Assembly: GCA_019241635.1 (NCBI GenBank)
Contig: JAFAWR010000116.1
Span: 1-64,000, forward strand
Origin: Solirubrobacterales bacterium
Lineage (GTDB): Bacteria; Actinomycetota; Thermoleophilia; Solirubrobacterales; Solirubrobacteraceae
DNA length: 64,000 nucleotides
Reading direction: 5' to 3'
The notes below the pieces were generated by a model. The model saw nothing but the letters and a program-made list of their open reading frames with translations. It was not told where the DNA came from and made no database searches. A program made the translations under genes and the position numbers. Shown piece after piece: positions 1-8,920 of this stretch. Each line of letters starts with the position of its first letter. Within the stretch, counting starts at the first letter, position 1.

Positions 1-1218
1 CGCGGCCCAGCCGGCCCCGGCGATCCAGTCGAGCTTCCCGCGCCACACCCGCCAGAGCAGGCAGGCGAGCACGACGGCGAACATGCCGCCGAGGATCAGC
101 GCCACTGGGTGACCCACGGTGCCCAGCCCCAGCCGAGTGCCGATGAAGCCGCCGATGCTTTGCCAGTTTCCCTTGCTCTGAACCTTCTCGATCGTCGCCG
201 GGAGGTGCAGCGGACCGGCGCCGAACATGAGCACGCTGAACACGCCGAGCACCGCCGCGACCACGCCGGCGCCGATCAGCAGATCGCGCCGTCGGGTTGA
301 GAGCAGCGGTCCGCGCGCGCCGGCCAGGGCGAACGGGAGCACCAGCCCCGCGGTCAGCTTGATCCCGGCCCCGACCACGATCGAGCCGGCCCCCAGCCGG
401 CCGCGCCGTTGGATCAGCAGCAGCACGCCGGCCATCAGCGGAACCAGCATCAGCAGGTCGTTGTGCCCGCCGCCGACGCCGTAGACGACGATCAGCGGAT
501 TGAGCCCCACCAGCGCGGCCGCCTTGACCGGGTCGACGCCGCGCCGGCGCGCGCCATTCCAGACCAGCGCCACCACGCCGAGGCTCGACACCGCGGCGAT
601 CGCCTTGTAGATGAACACATCGGTGGGGATCGAGAGCGGCGCCAGGGGATAGCTGAGGGCCGTGAACAGGGGCCCGTAGACGGTTGGATAGCTGATCCAC
701 TTGGAGCCGATGTAGTGGTAAAGGGGGTCCTGATAGAGCGCGTAGGGACTGGCCAGATAGGCATTGGCGTGGTAGACCTGCCCGATCCGGCCGTAGAACT
801 GGTAGCTGAACACGTCGGTCGAAAACAGTGGCGGGGCCATCAGCATGAGCGCATGCAGGGCGGCGATGGCCCCCAGGACCATGAGCGGGGAGACCCGGAC
901 CGCATGGCGCACCGCGAGCACGTAGGAGACGAACATCGCCGCCATGACGATGGTCAGCCCGATGCCGCCCAGGTCGATGCCGGGCGTCCCGAACGATCCC
1001 TGCAGCCCGACGGTCCCGACGCCGGCGCCCACAGTCTGAGGCAGGAGCTTGTCGGTTCCCGCCGCCGACAGCGCCAACAGCACTCCCGTGACCAATATGC
1101 CGGCCAGTCCGAGGAGACCCAGGCGGGACTGCGATCGCGCGGTGGGGGAGTCGAGCGCGGGTCCGCGCAGCTTGAACGCGCCGCTCTGGGTGGCGCCAAG
1201 CGGACTGTTCACGCTCAT
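1..1218 (-). CDS. Multi-TM polyprenol-phosphate-mannose-dependent mannosyltransferase-like protein (MptA/B-like, GT87/GT-C type); C-terminus runs off the window
   Basis: Manual reverse-strand translation from ATG at 1218: MSVNSPLGATQSGAFKLRGPALDSPTARSQSRLGLLGLAGILVTGVLLALS... with ...YQFYGRIGQVYHANAYLASPYALYQDPLYHYIGSKWISYPTVYGPLFTALSYPLAP...; open to the window edge and absent from the ORF track because it is truncated. Confidence 0.75.
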   Translation of the reverse strand, partial: MSVNSPLGATQSGAFKLRGPALDSPTARSQSRLGLLGLAGILVTGVLLALSAAGTDKLLPQTVGAGVGTVGLQGSFGTPGIDLGGIGLTIVMAAMFVSYVLAVRHAVRVSPLMVLGAIAALHALMLMAPPLFSTDVFSYQFYGRIGQVYHANAYLASPYALYQDPLYHYIGSKWISYPTVYGPLFTALSYPLAPLSIPTDVFIYKAIAAVSSLGVVALVWNGARRRGVDPVKAAALVGLNPLIVVYGVGGGHNDLLMLVPLMAGVLLLIQRRGRLGAGSIVVGAGIKLTAGLVLPFALAGARGPLLSTRRRDLLIGAGVVAAVLGVFSVLMFGAGPLHLPATIEKVQSKGNWQSIGGFIGTRLGLGTVGHPVALILGGMFAVVLACLLWRVWRGKLDWIAGAGWAA

Positions 1219-1386
1219 TACATGAAGCTTGCCCGACCGACGGTCGGCAAGAGGGTGATCATTGTTGACATTACGTTAGGGAACTTGCGCGCGCAACGTT
1301 CCGCGGGTCAGGCCTCTCCGTTGTCATCCATCGCCCGCCCGTGCCTCCCTCGACGCCGACGCGGCGGGCGGGGTCTCGCTTTCCCA

Positions 1387-2166
1387 CTACCCGTCATCGC
1401 GTGACCCGATCGCATCCGGCGCGCGGTTTCGCCCGGCCACCGCGGCCGGGGCTGTCCGCTTCAGCACCGGCACCGCCCACATCGCCTCGGCGGCGATCCG
1501 GCCGGACATCTTGCTCGTGCCAACGGTGCGGTCGCGAAACACGATCGGCACCTCGGTCACCTTGAAGCCGGCCAGCAGCGTCCGGTAGGTGACCTCGATC
1601 TGAAACACATAGCCCTCGGCGCGGATCGTCTCGAGCTGGATCGTCTCGAGGACCCGGCGGTGGATGCACTTGAAGCCGCCGGTCAGGTCGCGGATCGGAA
1701 CGCCGAGGATCAAGCGGGCATACAGGCCGCCCCCACGGCTTATGAGCCGGCGCACGATGCCCCAGTCCTGGACCCCTCCACCCTCGACGTAGCGCGATCC
1801 GAGCACCAGGTCAGCGGTCTGCGCGGCGGCGAGCATCGGCTCGAGGTAGCGGGGATCGTGGGAAAAGTCGGCGTCCATCTCGATCACCAGCTCGGCGTCG
1901 CTGCTCAGCGCGTGCCTGAACCCGGCCAGGTAGGCGTGGCCCAGGCCGGTCTTGGCCGCCCGGTGAAGCACCTCGACCTGGGGCGTCGCTTCGGCCAGGC
2001 GGTCGGCGATCGCCCCGGTGCCGTCCGGGGAGTTGTCGTCGACGATCAGGACGCGATGAGCGTCCGGGACGAGGCGCTCCAGCTCTGCGATCGTGGCCCG
2101 GACGATGCCTTCCACGTTCGCCGCCTCGTTGTAGGTGGGGATCACGACGCAGACCGGCGGGTGCAT
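1387..2166 (-). CDS. Polyprenol monophosphomannose synthase (GT2, Dpm1/Ppm1-like)
   Basis: MHPPVCVVIPTYNEAANVEGIVRATIAELERLVPDAHRVLIVDDNSPDGTG...EMDADFSHDPRYLEPML...GSRYVEGGGVQDWG; typical DPM1 motifs. Confidence 0.9.
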   Translation of the reverse strand: MHPPVCVVIPTYNEAANVEGIVRATIAELERLVPDAHRVLIVDDNSPDGTGAIADRLAEATPQVEVLHRAAKTGLGHAYLAGFRHALSSDAELVIEMDADFSHDPRYLEPMLAAAQTADLVLGSRYVEGGGVQDWGIVRRLISRGGGLYARLILGVPIRDLTGGFKCIHRRVLETIQLETIRAEGYVFQIEVTYRTLLAGFKVTEVPIVFRDRTVGTSKMSGRIAAEAMWAVPVLKRTAPAAVAGRNRAPDAIGSRDDG

Positions 2167-2392
2167 CCCGAGGGAATCTAGTGGGTCGACCGGAAACGTC
2201 TTGCCCGGAAGGCCGAGGCCGGGGCGGTTTGCCGCCGCCGAGGCTGGAAGGGATTGTGCACGCGATGCGGTTTGGACCCGGACCCGGCATCATGGGTGGC
2301 GGGGCAGACTCATGGAACCCGGTGCAGGACTACGCAAGGCTCGGGTCGGGCCGACCATTCTCCAACCCGCACGTCCGGTGCGCCGGCGCAGC

Positions 2393-3283
2393 ATGGCGCC
2401 ACACCACCGGCGCCGTCGCTGGGTGGCGATCGCGTTGGCGACGCTCGTCGCCCTGGCGGCGATCGTGTTGCTGGTCGGGTTTGGTGGGAGCGCGCCCTCG
2501 CCGTCCTCGACCAGCCTGCCGCGGCACGGGTTCTTCGACCGGATCTCCAAGCTCGCCGGATCGGGAGCCGGTTCGCTGGCCGCGCGCGAGACGGCGGCTG
2601 AGAGCGCGGCGATCAACCGCACGCTGTCCTACACCCCGTATGTGCGCATCGCCGGCGCCCAGCACCGGGAGATCGCGCTCACCTTCGACGACGGCCCTGG
2701 CCCGTACACGCCCGAGGTCCTGGCGATCCTGGAACGGGAGGACGTGCCGGCCACGTTCTTCGAGGTCGGCGTGCTCGAGCGATACTTCTATGACTCGACC
2801 GCCGCGATCGTCGCCGATGGCGACGTGATCGGCGATCACACCGAGACACACCCGCCGATGTCGATGCTGTCGGCGGCGTCTCAGCGCAGGCAGCTGCTCC
2901 AGGAGGCCGCGGCGATCGGGCGACACGGCGCGCCCTTCCCGCGACTCTTCCGGCCGCCGTACGGAATGTGGAACGCGACAACGCTTGCCCTCCTGCACCG
3001 CTACCGGATGCTGATGGTGCTCTGGACGGTGGACACCAGCGACTACCGCCGTCCCGGGGTGGCGGCGATCGTCACGGCCGCGCTGAGCGGCGCGCGGCCA
3101 GGCGCGATCATCCTGCTCCACGACGCCGGCGGTGAGCGCTCGCAGACCGTCGCGGCGCTTCCGCGCATCATCGCCGGCCTGCGTCGCCGTCACTACCGCC
3201 TGGTCACGGTTCCCAGGCTGCTGCTCGACAACCCCCCGCCGCGGGTGCAGAACATCGCGTCGGTGATCGGCGCCGGCGGTTAG
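2393..3283 (+). CDS. Secreted/anchored polysaccharide deacetylase (NodB homology domain)
   Basis: N-terminal TM segment (MAPHHRRRRWVAIALATLVALAAIVLLVGF) then EIALTFDDGPGPYTPEVLAILEREDVPATFFEVG...GDHTETHPPM...RPPYG; NodB TFDDGP motif. The ORF track start at 2135 is too early. Confidence 0.9.
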   Translation: MAPHHRRRRWVAIALATLVALAAIVLLVGFGGSAPSPSSTSLPRHGFFDRISKLAGSGAGSLAARETAAESAAINRTLSYTPYVRIAGAQHREIALTFDDGPGPYTPEVLAILEREDVPATFFEVGVLERYFYDSTAAIVADGDVIGDHTETHPPMSMLSAASQRRQLLQEAAAIGRHGAPFPRLFRPPYGMWNATTLALLHRYRMLMVLWTVDTSDYRRPGVAAIVTAALSGARPGAIILLHDAGGERSQTVAALPRIIAGLRRRHYRLVTVPRLLLDNPPPRVQNIASVIGAGG

Positions 3284-3306
3284 TGGTCGCTTGGACGCAG
3301 AAGGGG

Positions 3307-3765
3307 TCAGCGGCGCTGGTAGGCGACGCGGTTCCAGCTCGGCTCGGGGGCGAGCTGAATCGGCTCGCCGCCGCGGTCGGGCTGGATGTAGACGAACGCG
3401 TGCGTGTCAGCATCGAAGCGGATGTCCAGCTCGCCTTCCTTTACGCGCTGGTCGAGCCACGCACCGCGGAAGATCAGCCGGCGCAACCAGTGCACGAGCG
3501 ACCGATCCGACGGGCCGACCAGGTCGGGCCAGCAGTCGTTGACGTGCTCGCCGAGCGCCGACGCCGGCTCGCTCACCTCGCCGTTGACCACGAGGTTGAT
3601 CAGGTCCTCGCCCTCGTCTTCGTCGACGGCATCCCCGATGAAGCCGAGCTTGCGCGCAGCCTGCTCGCAGCGCTCTCGAAAGTCACGTTCGTTGAAGGTG
3701 AATCGCAGCTCGCCATACTCGAGCACGAAGTCCTCCCCCGAGCTGTAGTTCCCGCGTTGGTACAT
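3307..3765 (-). CDS. Conserved-looking hypothetical protein, 152 aa
   Basis: MYQRGNYSSGEDFVLEYGELRFTFNERDFRERCEQAARKLGF...; acidic, non-shadow composition, divergent from the downstream SpoIIE gene. Confidence 0.6.
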   Translation of the reverse strand: MYQRGNYSSGEDFVLEYGELRFTFNERDFRERCEQAARKLGFIGDAVDEDEGEDLINLVVNGEVSEPASALGEHVNDCWPDLVGPSDRSLVHWLRRLIFRGAWLDQRVKEGELDIRFDADTHAFVYIQPDRGGEPIQLAPEPSWNRVAYQRR

Positions 3766-3828
3766 GGGGCGTCGGCATCATATGGCGGATTCCTCCGTGC
3801 CTGCAGCGCCTGAAAGCAACGTTGCAGG

Positions 3829-5601
3829 ATGGCCACCACGAACGGCTCGGATCTCGATAAGGGGCTGGGCTTACCGTACCCTTCCGGCGATGATGCCGGT
3901 ATGGCGATGACCGACAGTCACCCGACGTCCGTCGCCGTGGCCGAGGCGGCTGAGGACACGGAGGGGCCCGGTCAGGGGGGAGAGGCGAGCAGTCGACGCC
4001 CAGCCGGCGGTTGGCCGTACTGGGTGGCCATCGCGGTTGGCGCGGTAGGCCTGGTGGCGACCGGGGTGCTCGTCTGGATCTCGGCCTCGACTTACACCAG
4101 CAACGAGAACCGGCTGCTCAGCCTGCGCGCTCGCGACGCGGGGGCGCTGATTACCGGTGCCCTGCCCACCACTCAGATCCCGCTGGCCTCAGCGGCGGCC
4201 CTGGCCGACGCCACCGACGGTGACGTGGCCAAGTTCAAGGCGTTCATCGCGCGATCGGTCGGTCCGCAGGGCACGGGCCAGTTCGTCTCGGTGTCGCTGT
4301 GGAATCTGGGTGCGGGTCAACCAAGACAGCTCGCCGTGGTTGGTGCACCGCCGGTGCTGGCCGCCTCGACGGCGCGGTTGGCGAGCTTCTTCATGCGGGC
4401 ACCGCGGACCGGCCAGCTCGCGGTGATCGGGCTCCTGGCTGAACCCCACCCGCGCCTGGGCTATGCGTTCACCTCACCGGGCCTCACCGGCCGCTACGTC
4501 GCCTACGCGGAGAGCGCGCTGCCCGCCAACCGCCGCTCGCGCTTTCAGAGCAGCTCGTCCTTTGCCGACCTTGACTACGCGCTGTACCTCGGCCGCTCCC
4601 AGCTCGACTCGAACCTGCTGGTCAGCGACCTGCGGAACCTTCCGATTCAGGGCCGGCACGCCTCCGTCACGATCCCGTTCGGCGACACCGTGCTCACGTT
4701 CGTCGTCACGCCGCGCCGACCTCTCGCCGGTACCTTCGCGCAGCGCCTGCCTTGGCTGGTCGCGATCATCGGATTGCTGCTCAGCCTCGGTGCCGCGGCC
4801 CTGACCGCCCGCCTGATCGGCCGGCGCAAGCAGGCCGAGCGGCTTGCGCGCTCACTCGAGCTGATCGCCGACGAGAACCGCCGCCTCTACGCGGAGCAGC
4901 GCACGATCGCCAGGACCCTCCAGCACGCGCTGCTGCCCGAGCGATTGCCCACGGTCCGCGGAGTGGAGACGAGCGCGCGCTACGAAACCGGAGTCAAGGG
5001 CATCGACATCGGCGGCGATTGGTACGACCTGATCGCCCTCGACGAGCGGCGGCTGCTGCTCGTGGTCGGCGATGTGTCGGGGCGAGGCGTCCGAGCCGCG
5101 GCCACGATGGCCGCGCTGCGCTTCGCCATCCACGCCTATGCCGCACAGGACGACCCACCCGACGAGATTCTCACCAAGCTCTCCAGCCTGGTGAACGTCG
5201 GTCGCAGCGGTCAGCTGGCCACCGTGCTCTGCGCGCTCGTGGACATCGAAGCCCGTCGGCTCACGGTCACCAGCGCCGGGCACCTCCCGCCGCTCTTGAT
5301 CAGCGACGGCACCGGCACGTTCGTCCACAGCGAGGTCGGCGTCCCGATCGGCGTCCGGGCCGGAGCCACATACGCCTCGACGTCGATCGATACCCCTCCG
5401 GCCGCCACTCTGCTTGCATTCACGGACGGTTTGGTTGAGAGACGCGGCGAGAGCATCGATACGGGGCTGGCCCGGCTGCAGCATGCGGCGAGCAGCAATC
5501 ACGCCCAGCTCGACGATCTACTCGGCCGCCTGCTCGACGATCTCCGGTTGGACGGCGGTGAAGATGACACGGCGATTGCTGCACTGAGATGGCTGGATTA
5601 G
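3829..5601 (+). CDS. Membrane-anchored PP2C/SpoIIE-type serine phosphatase (RsbU/RsbP-like)
   Basis: TM segment, extracytoplasmic region, second TM, then LQHALLPERLPTVRGVETSARYETGVKGIDIGGDWYDLIALDERRLLLVVGDVSGRGVRAAATMAALR (SpoIIE). An alternative ATG lies at 3901. Confidence 0.88.
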   Translation: MATTNGSDLDKGLGLPYPSGDDAGMAMTDSHPTSVAVAEAAEDTEGPGQGGEASSRRPAGGWPYWVAIAVGAVGLVATGVLVWISASTYTSNENRLLSLRARDAGALITGALPTTQIPLASAAALADATDGDVAKFKAFIARSVGPQGTGQFVSVSLWNLGAGQPRQLAVVGAPPVLAASTARLASFFMRAPRTGQLAVIGLLAEPHPRLGYAFTSPGLTGRYVAYAESALPANRRSRFQSSSSFADLDYALYLGRSQLDSNLLVSDLRNLPIQGRHASVTIPFGDTVLTFVVTPRRPLAGTFAQRLPWLVAIIGLLLSLGAAALTARLIGRRKQAERLARSLELIADENRRLYAEQRTIARTLQHALLPERLPTVRGVETSARYETGVKGIDIGGDWYDLIALDERRLLLVVGDVSGRGVRAAATMAALRFAIHAYAAQDDPPDEILTKLSSLVNVGRSGQLATVLCALVDIEARRLTVTSAGHLPPLLISDGTGTFVHSEVGVPIGVRAGATYASTSIDTPPAATLLAFTDGLVERRGESIDTGLARLQHAASSNHAQLDDLLGRLLDDLRLDGGEDDTAIAALRWLD

Positions 5602-5918
5602 CCGTGGCCGACAACACCGACTTGACCTTCGATGTGGTCGAAACCGACGCCCAAACCGTGACCGTGCGGCTGGCCGGAGAGCTCGACATCACCAACGTCG
5701 AGCGCCTCGCCGCGGCGGTCGCGCCTGAGCTCGAGCGGGAGCCCGATCGGCTGATCGTGGACGTCGGCGAGCTGCACTTCGCCGACAGTTCGGCGATCGC
5801 CCTGTGGGTGAAGTGGGCGGCGAGCGTCGCCAGGATGGAGCTGCGCCACGTCCCGCCGCTCCTGCGCAGGGTGGTCGACTCGATGGGGCTCAGCGAGACG
5901 CTGAAGGTGCAACCATGA
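5589..5918 (+). CDS. STAS-domain anti-sigma-factor antagonist
   Basis: LTFDVVETDAQTVTVRLAGELDITNVERLAAAV...LIVDVGELHFADSSAIALWVKW; conserved DSS phospho-acceptor region. Confidence 0.88.
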   Translation: MAGLAVADNTDLTFDVVETDAQTVTVRLAGELDITNVERLAAAVAPELEREPDRLIVDVGELHFADSSAIALWVKWAASVARMELRHVPPLLRRVVDSMGLSETLKVQP

Positions 5919-6301
5919 CGGACACGCGCACCTTCCCCCATGAGCCCCAGTCGGTTCCGGCCGCTCGCCGGTTCGCCACCAGCGTGCTTCGAGGCGCCTC
6001 GACGGAGATCCTCGAGGCAGTCGAGCTGATGGTCTCCGAGCTGGCCACGAACTGCATCCGGCACACCGACAGCGGCTTCGACCTGACGATCACCCGCAGC
6101 GGCGCCGACATCCGCGTCGAGGCCACCGACCATGCGGGCGGCACGCCGACCATGCGCTCGCCCAAGCCGACCGACCCGAGCGGGCGCGGCCTCAAGATCA
6201 TCGACATGCTCTCGGCTCGGTGGGGCGTGCAGTCCGCATCGGGTGCCGGCAAGACCGTGTGGTTCACGATCTCCGACCCGACGCCGGCGCCCGTTACCTA
6301 G
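5915..6301 (+). CDS. RsbW-like anti-sigma-factor serine kinase (HATPase)
   Basis: MTDTRTFPHEPQSVPAARRFATSVL...VELMVSELATNCIRHTDSGFDLTI...GRGLKIIDMLSARWGV; start overlaps the STAS stop (ATGA). Confidence 0.85.
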   Translation: MTDTRTFPHEPQSVPAARRFATSVLRGASTEILEAVELMVSELATNCIRHTDSGFDLTITRSGADIRVEATDHAGGTPTMRSPKPTDPSGRGLKIIDMLSARWGVQSASGAGKTVWFTISDPTPAPVT

Positions 6302-6392
6302 CCTCCCGGGTTCTTTTAGCGCGTGGGGTGGCCTGGCGATTTTTGTCATCGCCGGGGGGTGAATCGTCGGTCGCTCGAGGCTCTGATGAGCC

Positions 6393-7112
6393 ATGGACAT
6401 GCAACCGGCCACGATCCTGGTCGTCGAGGACCATCTGACCACCCGCAACTTCCTCGCCGACAACCTGACCGCGGACGGCTACGACGTGATCGAGGCTGAG
6501 AGCGCGGCGGCGGCTCGGCAACTGCTCGCCGGCAGCTTTCCGGATATCGCAATCGTCGACCTCGGCCTGCCCGACGGCGACGGCCTGGAGCTGCTCTCGC
6601 ACGTGCGCACAGCCGACCGGGTAGCCGGCCGGCTCGATCCCGACCTCCCGCTGCTCGTCCTGTCCGGGCGCGTGAGCGAGCTCGACCAGTTGCGCGGCTT
6701 CGATCGCGGCTGCGATGACTACATGCTCAAGCCGTTCTCCTACCACGAGCTCAATGCGCGCCTCCGGGCGCTGCTCCGGCGCACGCAGCGCCGGCCGCGA
6801 ACCGCCCGGCTGCGGGTCGGCTCGCTGGAGCTCGACTCGCAGAGCCGCCAGGTGTGGGTCGGGGGTGAGCCGGTGTCGCTGTCCAAGAAGGAGTTCGCCC
6901 TGCTGCGCGCGCTAGCCGGCGAACCGACCAAGGTGTTCACGCGCGAGGAGCTTCTGCGCGGCGTGTGGGGGTTCATGGCCATGGGCCAAACCCGCACCCT
7001 GGACTCGCACGCCTTCCGCCTGCGCCAGAAGCTCAACCGTGGCGAGAACCGGTTCGTGATCAATGTCTGGGGCATCGGCTACCGATTGGTCGACGGGAGC
7101 CTGGAGTCGTGA
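6393..7112 (+). CDS. OmpR/PhoB-family response regulator
   Basis: Receiver ILVVEDHLTTRNFLADNL...IVDLGLPDGDGLELL...DDYMLKPFSYHEL and a C-terminal winged helix (LSKKEFALLRALAGEPTKVFTREELLRGVWG). Confidence 0.92.
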   Translation: MDMQPATILVVEDHLTTRNFLADNLTADGYDVIEAESAAAARQLLAGSFPDIAIVDLGLPDGDGLELLSHVRTADRVAGRLDPDLPLLVLSGRVSELDQLRGFDRGCDDYMLKPFSYHELNARLRALLRRTQRRPRTARLRVGSLELDSQSRQVWVGGEPVSLSKKEFALLRALAGEPTKVFTREELLRGVWGFMAMGQTRTLDSHAFRLRQKLNRGENRFVINVWGIGYRLVDGSLES

Positions 7113-7912
7113 TCGCGCTGTCGGTCGGAGGCTGGCTGGCCGCGAGCGGCGCCGGCCTGCTCGCCGGTGGCGTCTGGCGCGCTCGGAGCGGGCGGATGGA
7201 GACCGTCGCGCGCGCCTGTCATGAGCTGCGCGGTCCGCTGACCGCGGCACGGCTCGGACTTCAGCTCGGTGCGCGGACCGGCGAGCTCTCGCCCGCGCGC
7301 CTGCGCGCGATCGACCTCGAGCTGGGACGGGCGACGCTGGCCCTGGAGGACCTGGATGGTGTGCGGGGGCACGGGCTGGCGTCCGCTTGGCGTCCACTCG
7401 AGGCTGTCGACCTGGCCGAGCTCGTGGACGACTCGGTGGAGGCATGGCGGCCGGCCGCGGACGCGCGTGGGGTCGAGCTCCTCGCGGCGTGGTCAGCGGG
7501 GCCGGCGATGGTGTGGGGCGATCGCCTGCGCCTGGCCCAGGCGACCGGCAACCTGATCGCCAACGCGATCGAGCACGGGGGAGGGCTGATCGAGGTCCGC
7601 GGGCGCGTCGATGCGGGCCGCGCCCGGATCGAGGTGATCGACACCGGCCCGGGCCTACCGGGGCCGATCGCCGAGCTGGCCTCCCGCCCGCGCGCCGGGC
7701 GCGGGGCGCGGGGCCGCGGCCTGGCCATCGCCGGCGCCGTCGCGGCCGGGCACGGCGGGCGGCTGGTGGCGGCGCCGTCGCTCCAGGGGGCGCGGCTCGT
7801 GTTGGAGTTGCCGGCGCTGGGTGCCGGCGGGGTGGGTGGAGGTGGCGGGACGGTCGGGGCTGGTGGAACGATCGGGGCCGGCGGCGCGATCAACGACGCC
7901 CAGGATCTCTAG
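7109..7912 (+). CDS. Sensor histidine kinase with minimal N-terminal region and Gly-rich C-terminal tail
   Basis: GTG start overlapping the response regulator stop (GTGA); H-box ACHELRGPLTAARL; N-box NLIANAIEHGGG; DTGPGLPG; GRGLAIAGAVAAGHGG; tail GAGGVGGGGGTVGAGGTIGAGGAINDAQDL. Confidence 0.88.
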   Translation: MIALSVGGWLAASGAGLLAGGVWRARSGRMETVARACHELRGPLTAARLGLQLGARTGELSPARLRAIDLELGRATLALEDLDGVRGHGLASAWRPLEAVDLAELVDDSVEAWRPAADARGVELLAAWSAGPAMVWGDRLRLAQATGNLIANAIEHGGGLIEVRGRVDAGRARIEVIDTGPGLPGPIAELASRPRAGRGARGRGLAIAGAVAAGHGGRLVAAPSLQGARLVLELPALGAGGVGGGGGTVGAGGTIGAGGAINDAQDL

Positions 7913-7945
7913 GGGTCGTTCGGCCACCCCACAGCCGACAACGAC

Positions 7946-7994
7946 GAGGCTGGTCGAGAAACGTCACGTATAAGGACGTTTCTCGACCAGCCTC
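7946..7994. terminator. Perfect 20-bp inverted repeat, 9-nt loop (candidate terminator/processing hairpin)
   Basis: gaggctggtcgagaaacgtc-acgtataag-gacgtttctcgaccagcctc; arms are exact reverse complements; no U-tract follows. Confidence 0.75.
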
Positions 7995-8259
7995 CCGGCG
8001 GCCGGCGTGTCGATCACGCGGCCGCAGACGAACCGACCGACCGCCCCCACCCCGAGCGACGCCACCTCCCGGCCGAGAGTCGCACACGCCTCGGACGGAA
8101 TCGAGCCGAATTTGCAACTCCGCGCCCAGGGGCGCGAACTGCAACCGGCCGTGCACCCGGCGTGGCGGCCCGCCGCACGGTCGTTTCCCCTTGCTGACGG
8201 GCGATTGGCGGGAAATGGCCTGGAGAGGGGGCGGGGTGGGAGACAGCGTGGGTTCCAGG

Positions 8260-8291
8260 TTGCATTGTGGGAGGAAGTGGGGTAGAGTGGG
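8260..8291 (+). promoter_or_regulatory. Putative mraZ/dcw promoter with embedded MraZ-type TGGG repeats
   Basis: TTGCAT (8260-8265), 17-bp spacer, TAGAGT (8283-8288); TGGG at 8268, 8278 and 8288 (10-bp period), with further TGGG at 8237 and 8249. Confidence 0.7.
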
Positions 8292-8315
8292 TCACGCGCA
8301 TGGTCATGCATTGCG

Positions 8316-8358
8316 GAACCCGGGTGGCAGGGCTCCTCCCACCCGGCCACCCGGGTTC
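8316..8358 (+). other. 13-bp perfect GC-rich inverted repeat in the mraZ 5' leader
   Basis: gaacccgggtggc (8316-8328), 17-nt loop, gccacccgggttc (8346-8358). Confidence 0.65.
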
Positions 8359-8466
8359 GGAACTCGTCCCGCCGATGAACAACCGCCTGTTGAGTCGACC
8401 AAATGACCGCCGTGGGGCGCGCATCGATTCACCTCTGCACCCTTTCGCCCGGCCCCATGAGAACCC

Positions 8467-8919
8467 TTGATCTTCCGCGGGACCTTCGAACACGCGCTGG
8501 ACGCGAAGCACCGGCTGACGGTGCCCTCGAAGTTCCGCGCCGCGCTGGCCGGTGGGGTGGTGCTGGCCGCCTCTCCGGAGACGACCGCGGCGGCGCCGCG
8601 CTCGATCGCGATCTGGACGCCCGACGCCTACGAGTCCTACACGGCGGCGGCGCTGACCGGCCTCAGCCCGATCTCGCCCGAGGCGCGCGACCTCAAGCGC
8701 TTCTTCTTCAACTACTCCCATGACACCGAGCTCGACTCAGCCCACCGCGTGATGATCCCGCCGAGCCTCATGGAATACGCGGGCCTCGACCGAGAGGTCG
8801 TGGTGGTGGGCTCGGGCGAGTGCCTGGAGGTGTTCGACCGCCCCAAGTACGCGGGCTACAGCGACGACGTGCTGATCCGGGTCCCCGACATTGCAGCGAA
8901 GCTTGGCCACACTGCTTGA
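8467..8919 (+). CDS. mraZ: Transcriptional regulator MraZ
   Basis: TTG start; MIFRGTFEHALDAKHRLTVPSKFRAAL...AHRVMIPPSLMEYAGLDREVVVVGSGECLEVFDR; AbrB-like double MraZ domain. Confidence 0.95.
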   Translation: MIFRGTFEHALDAKHRLTVPSKFRAALAGGVVLAASPETTAAAPRSIAIWTPDAYESYTAAALTGLSPISPEARDLKRFFFNYSHDTELDSAHRVMIPPSLMEYAGLDREVVVVGSGECLEVFDRPKYAGYSDDVLIRVPDIAAKLGHTA

Positions 8920-8920
8920 C

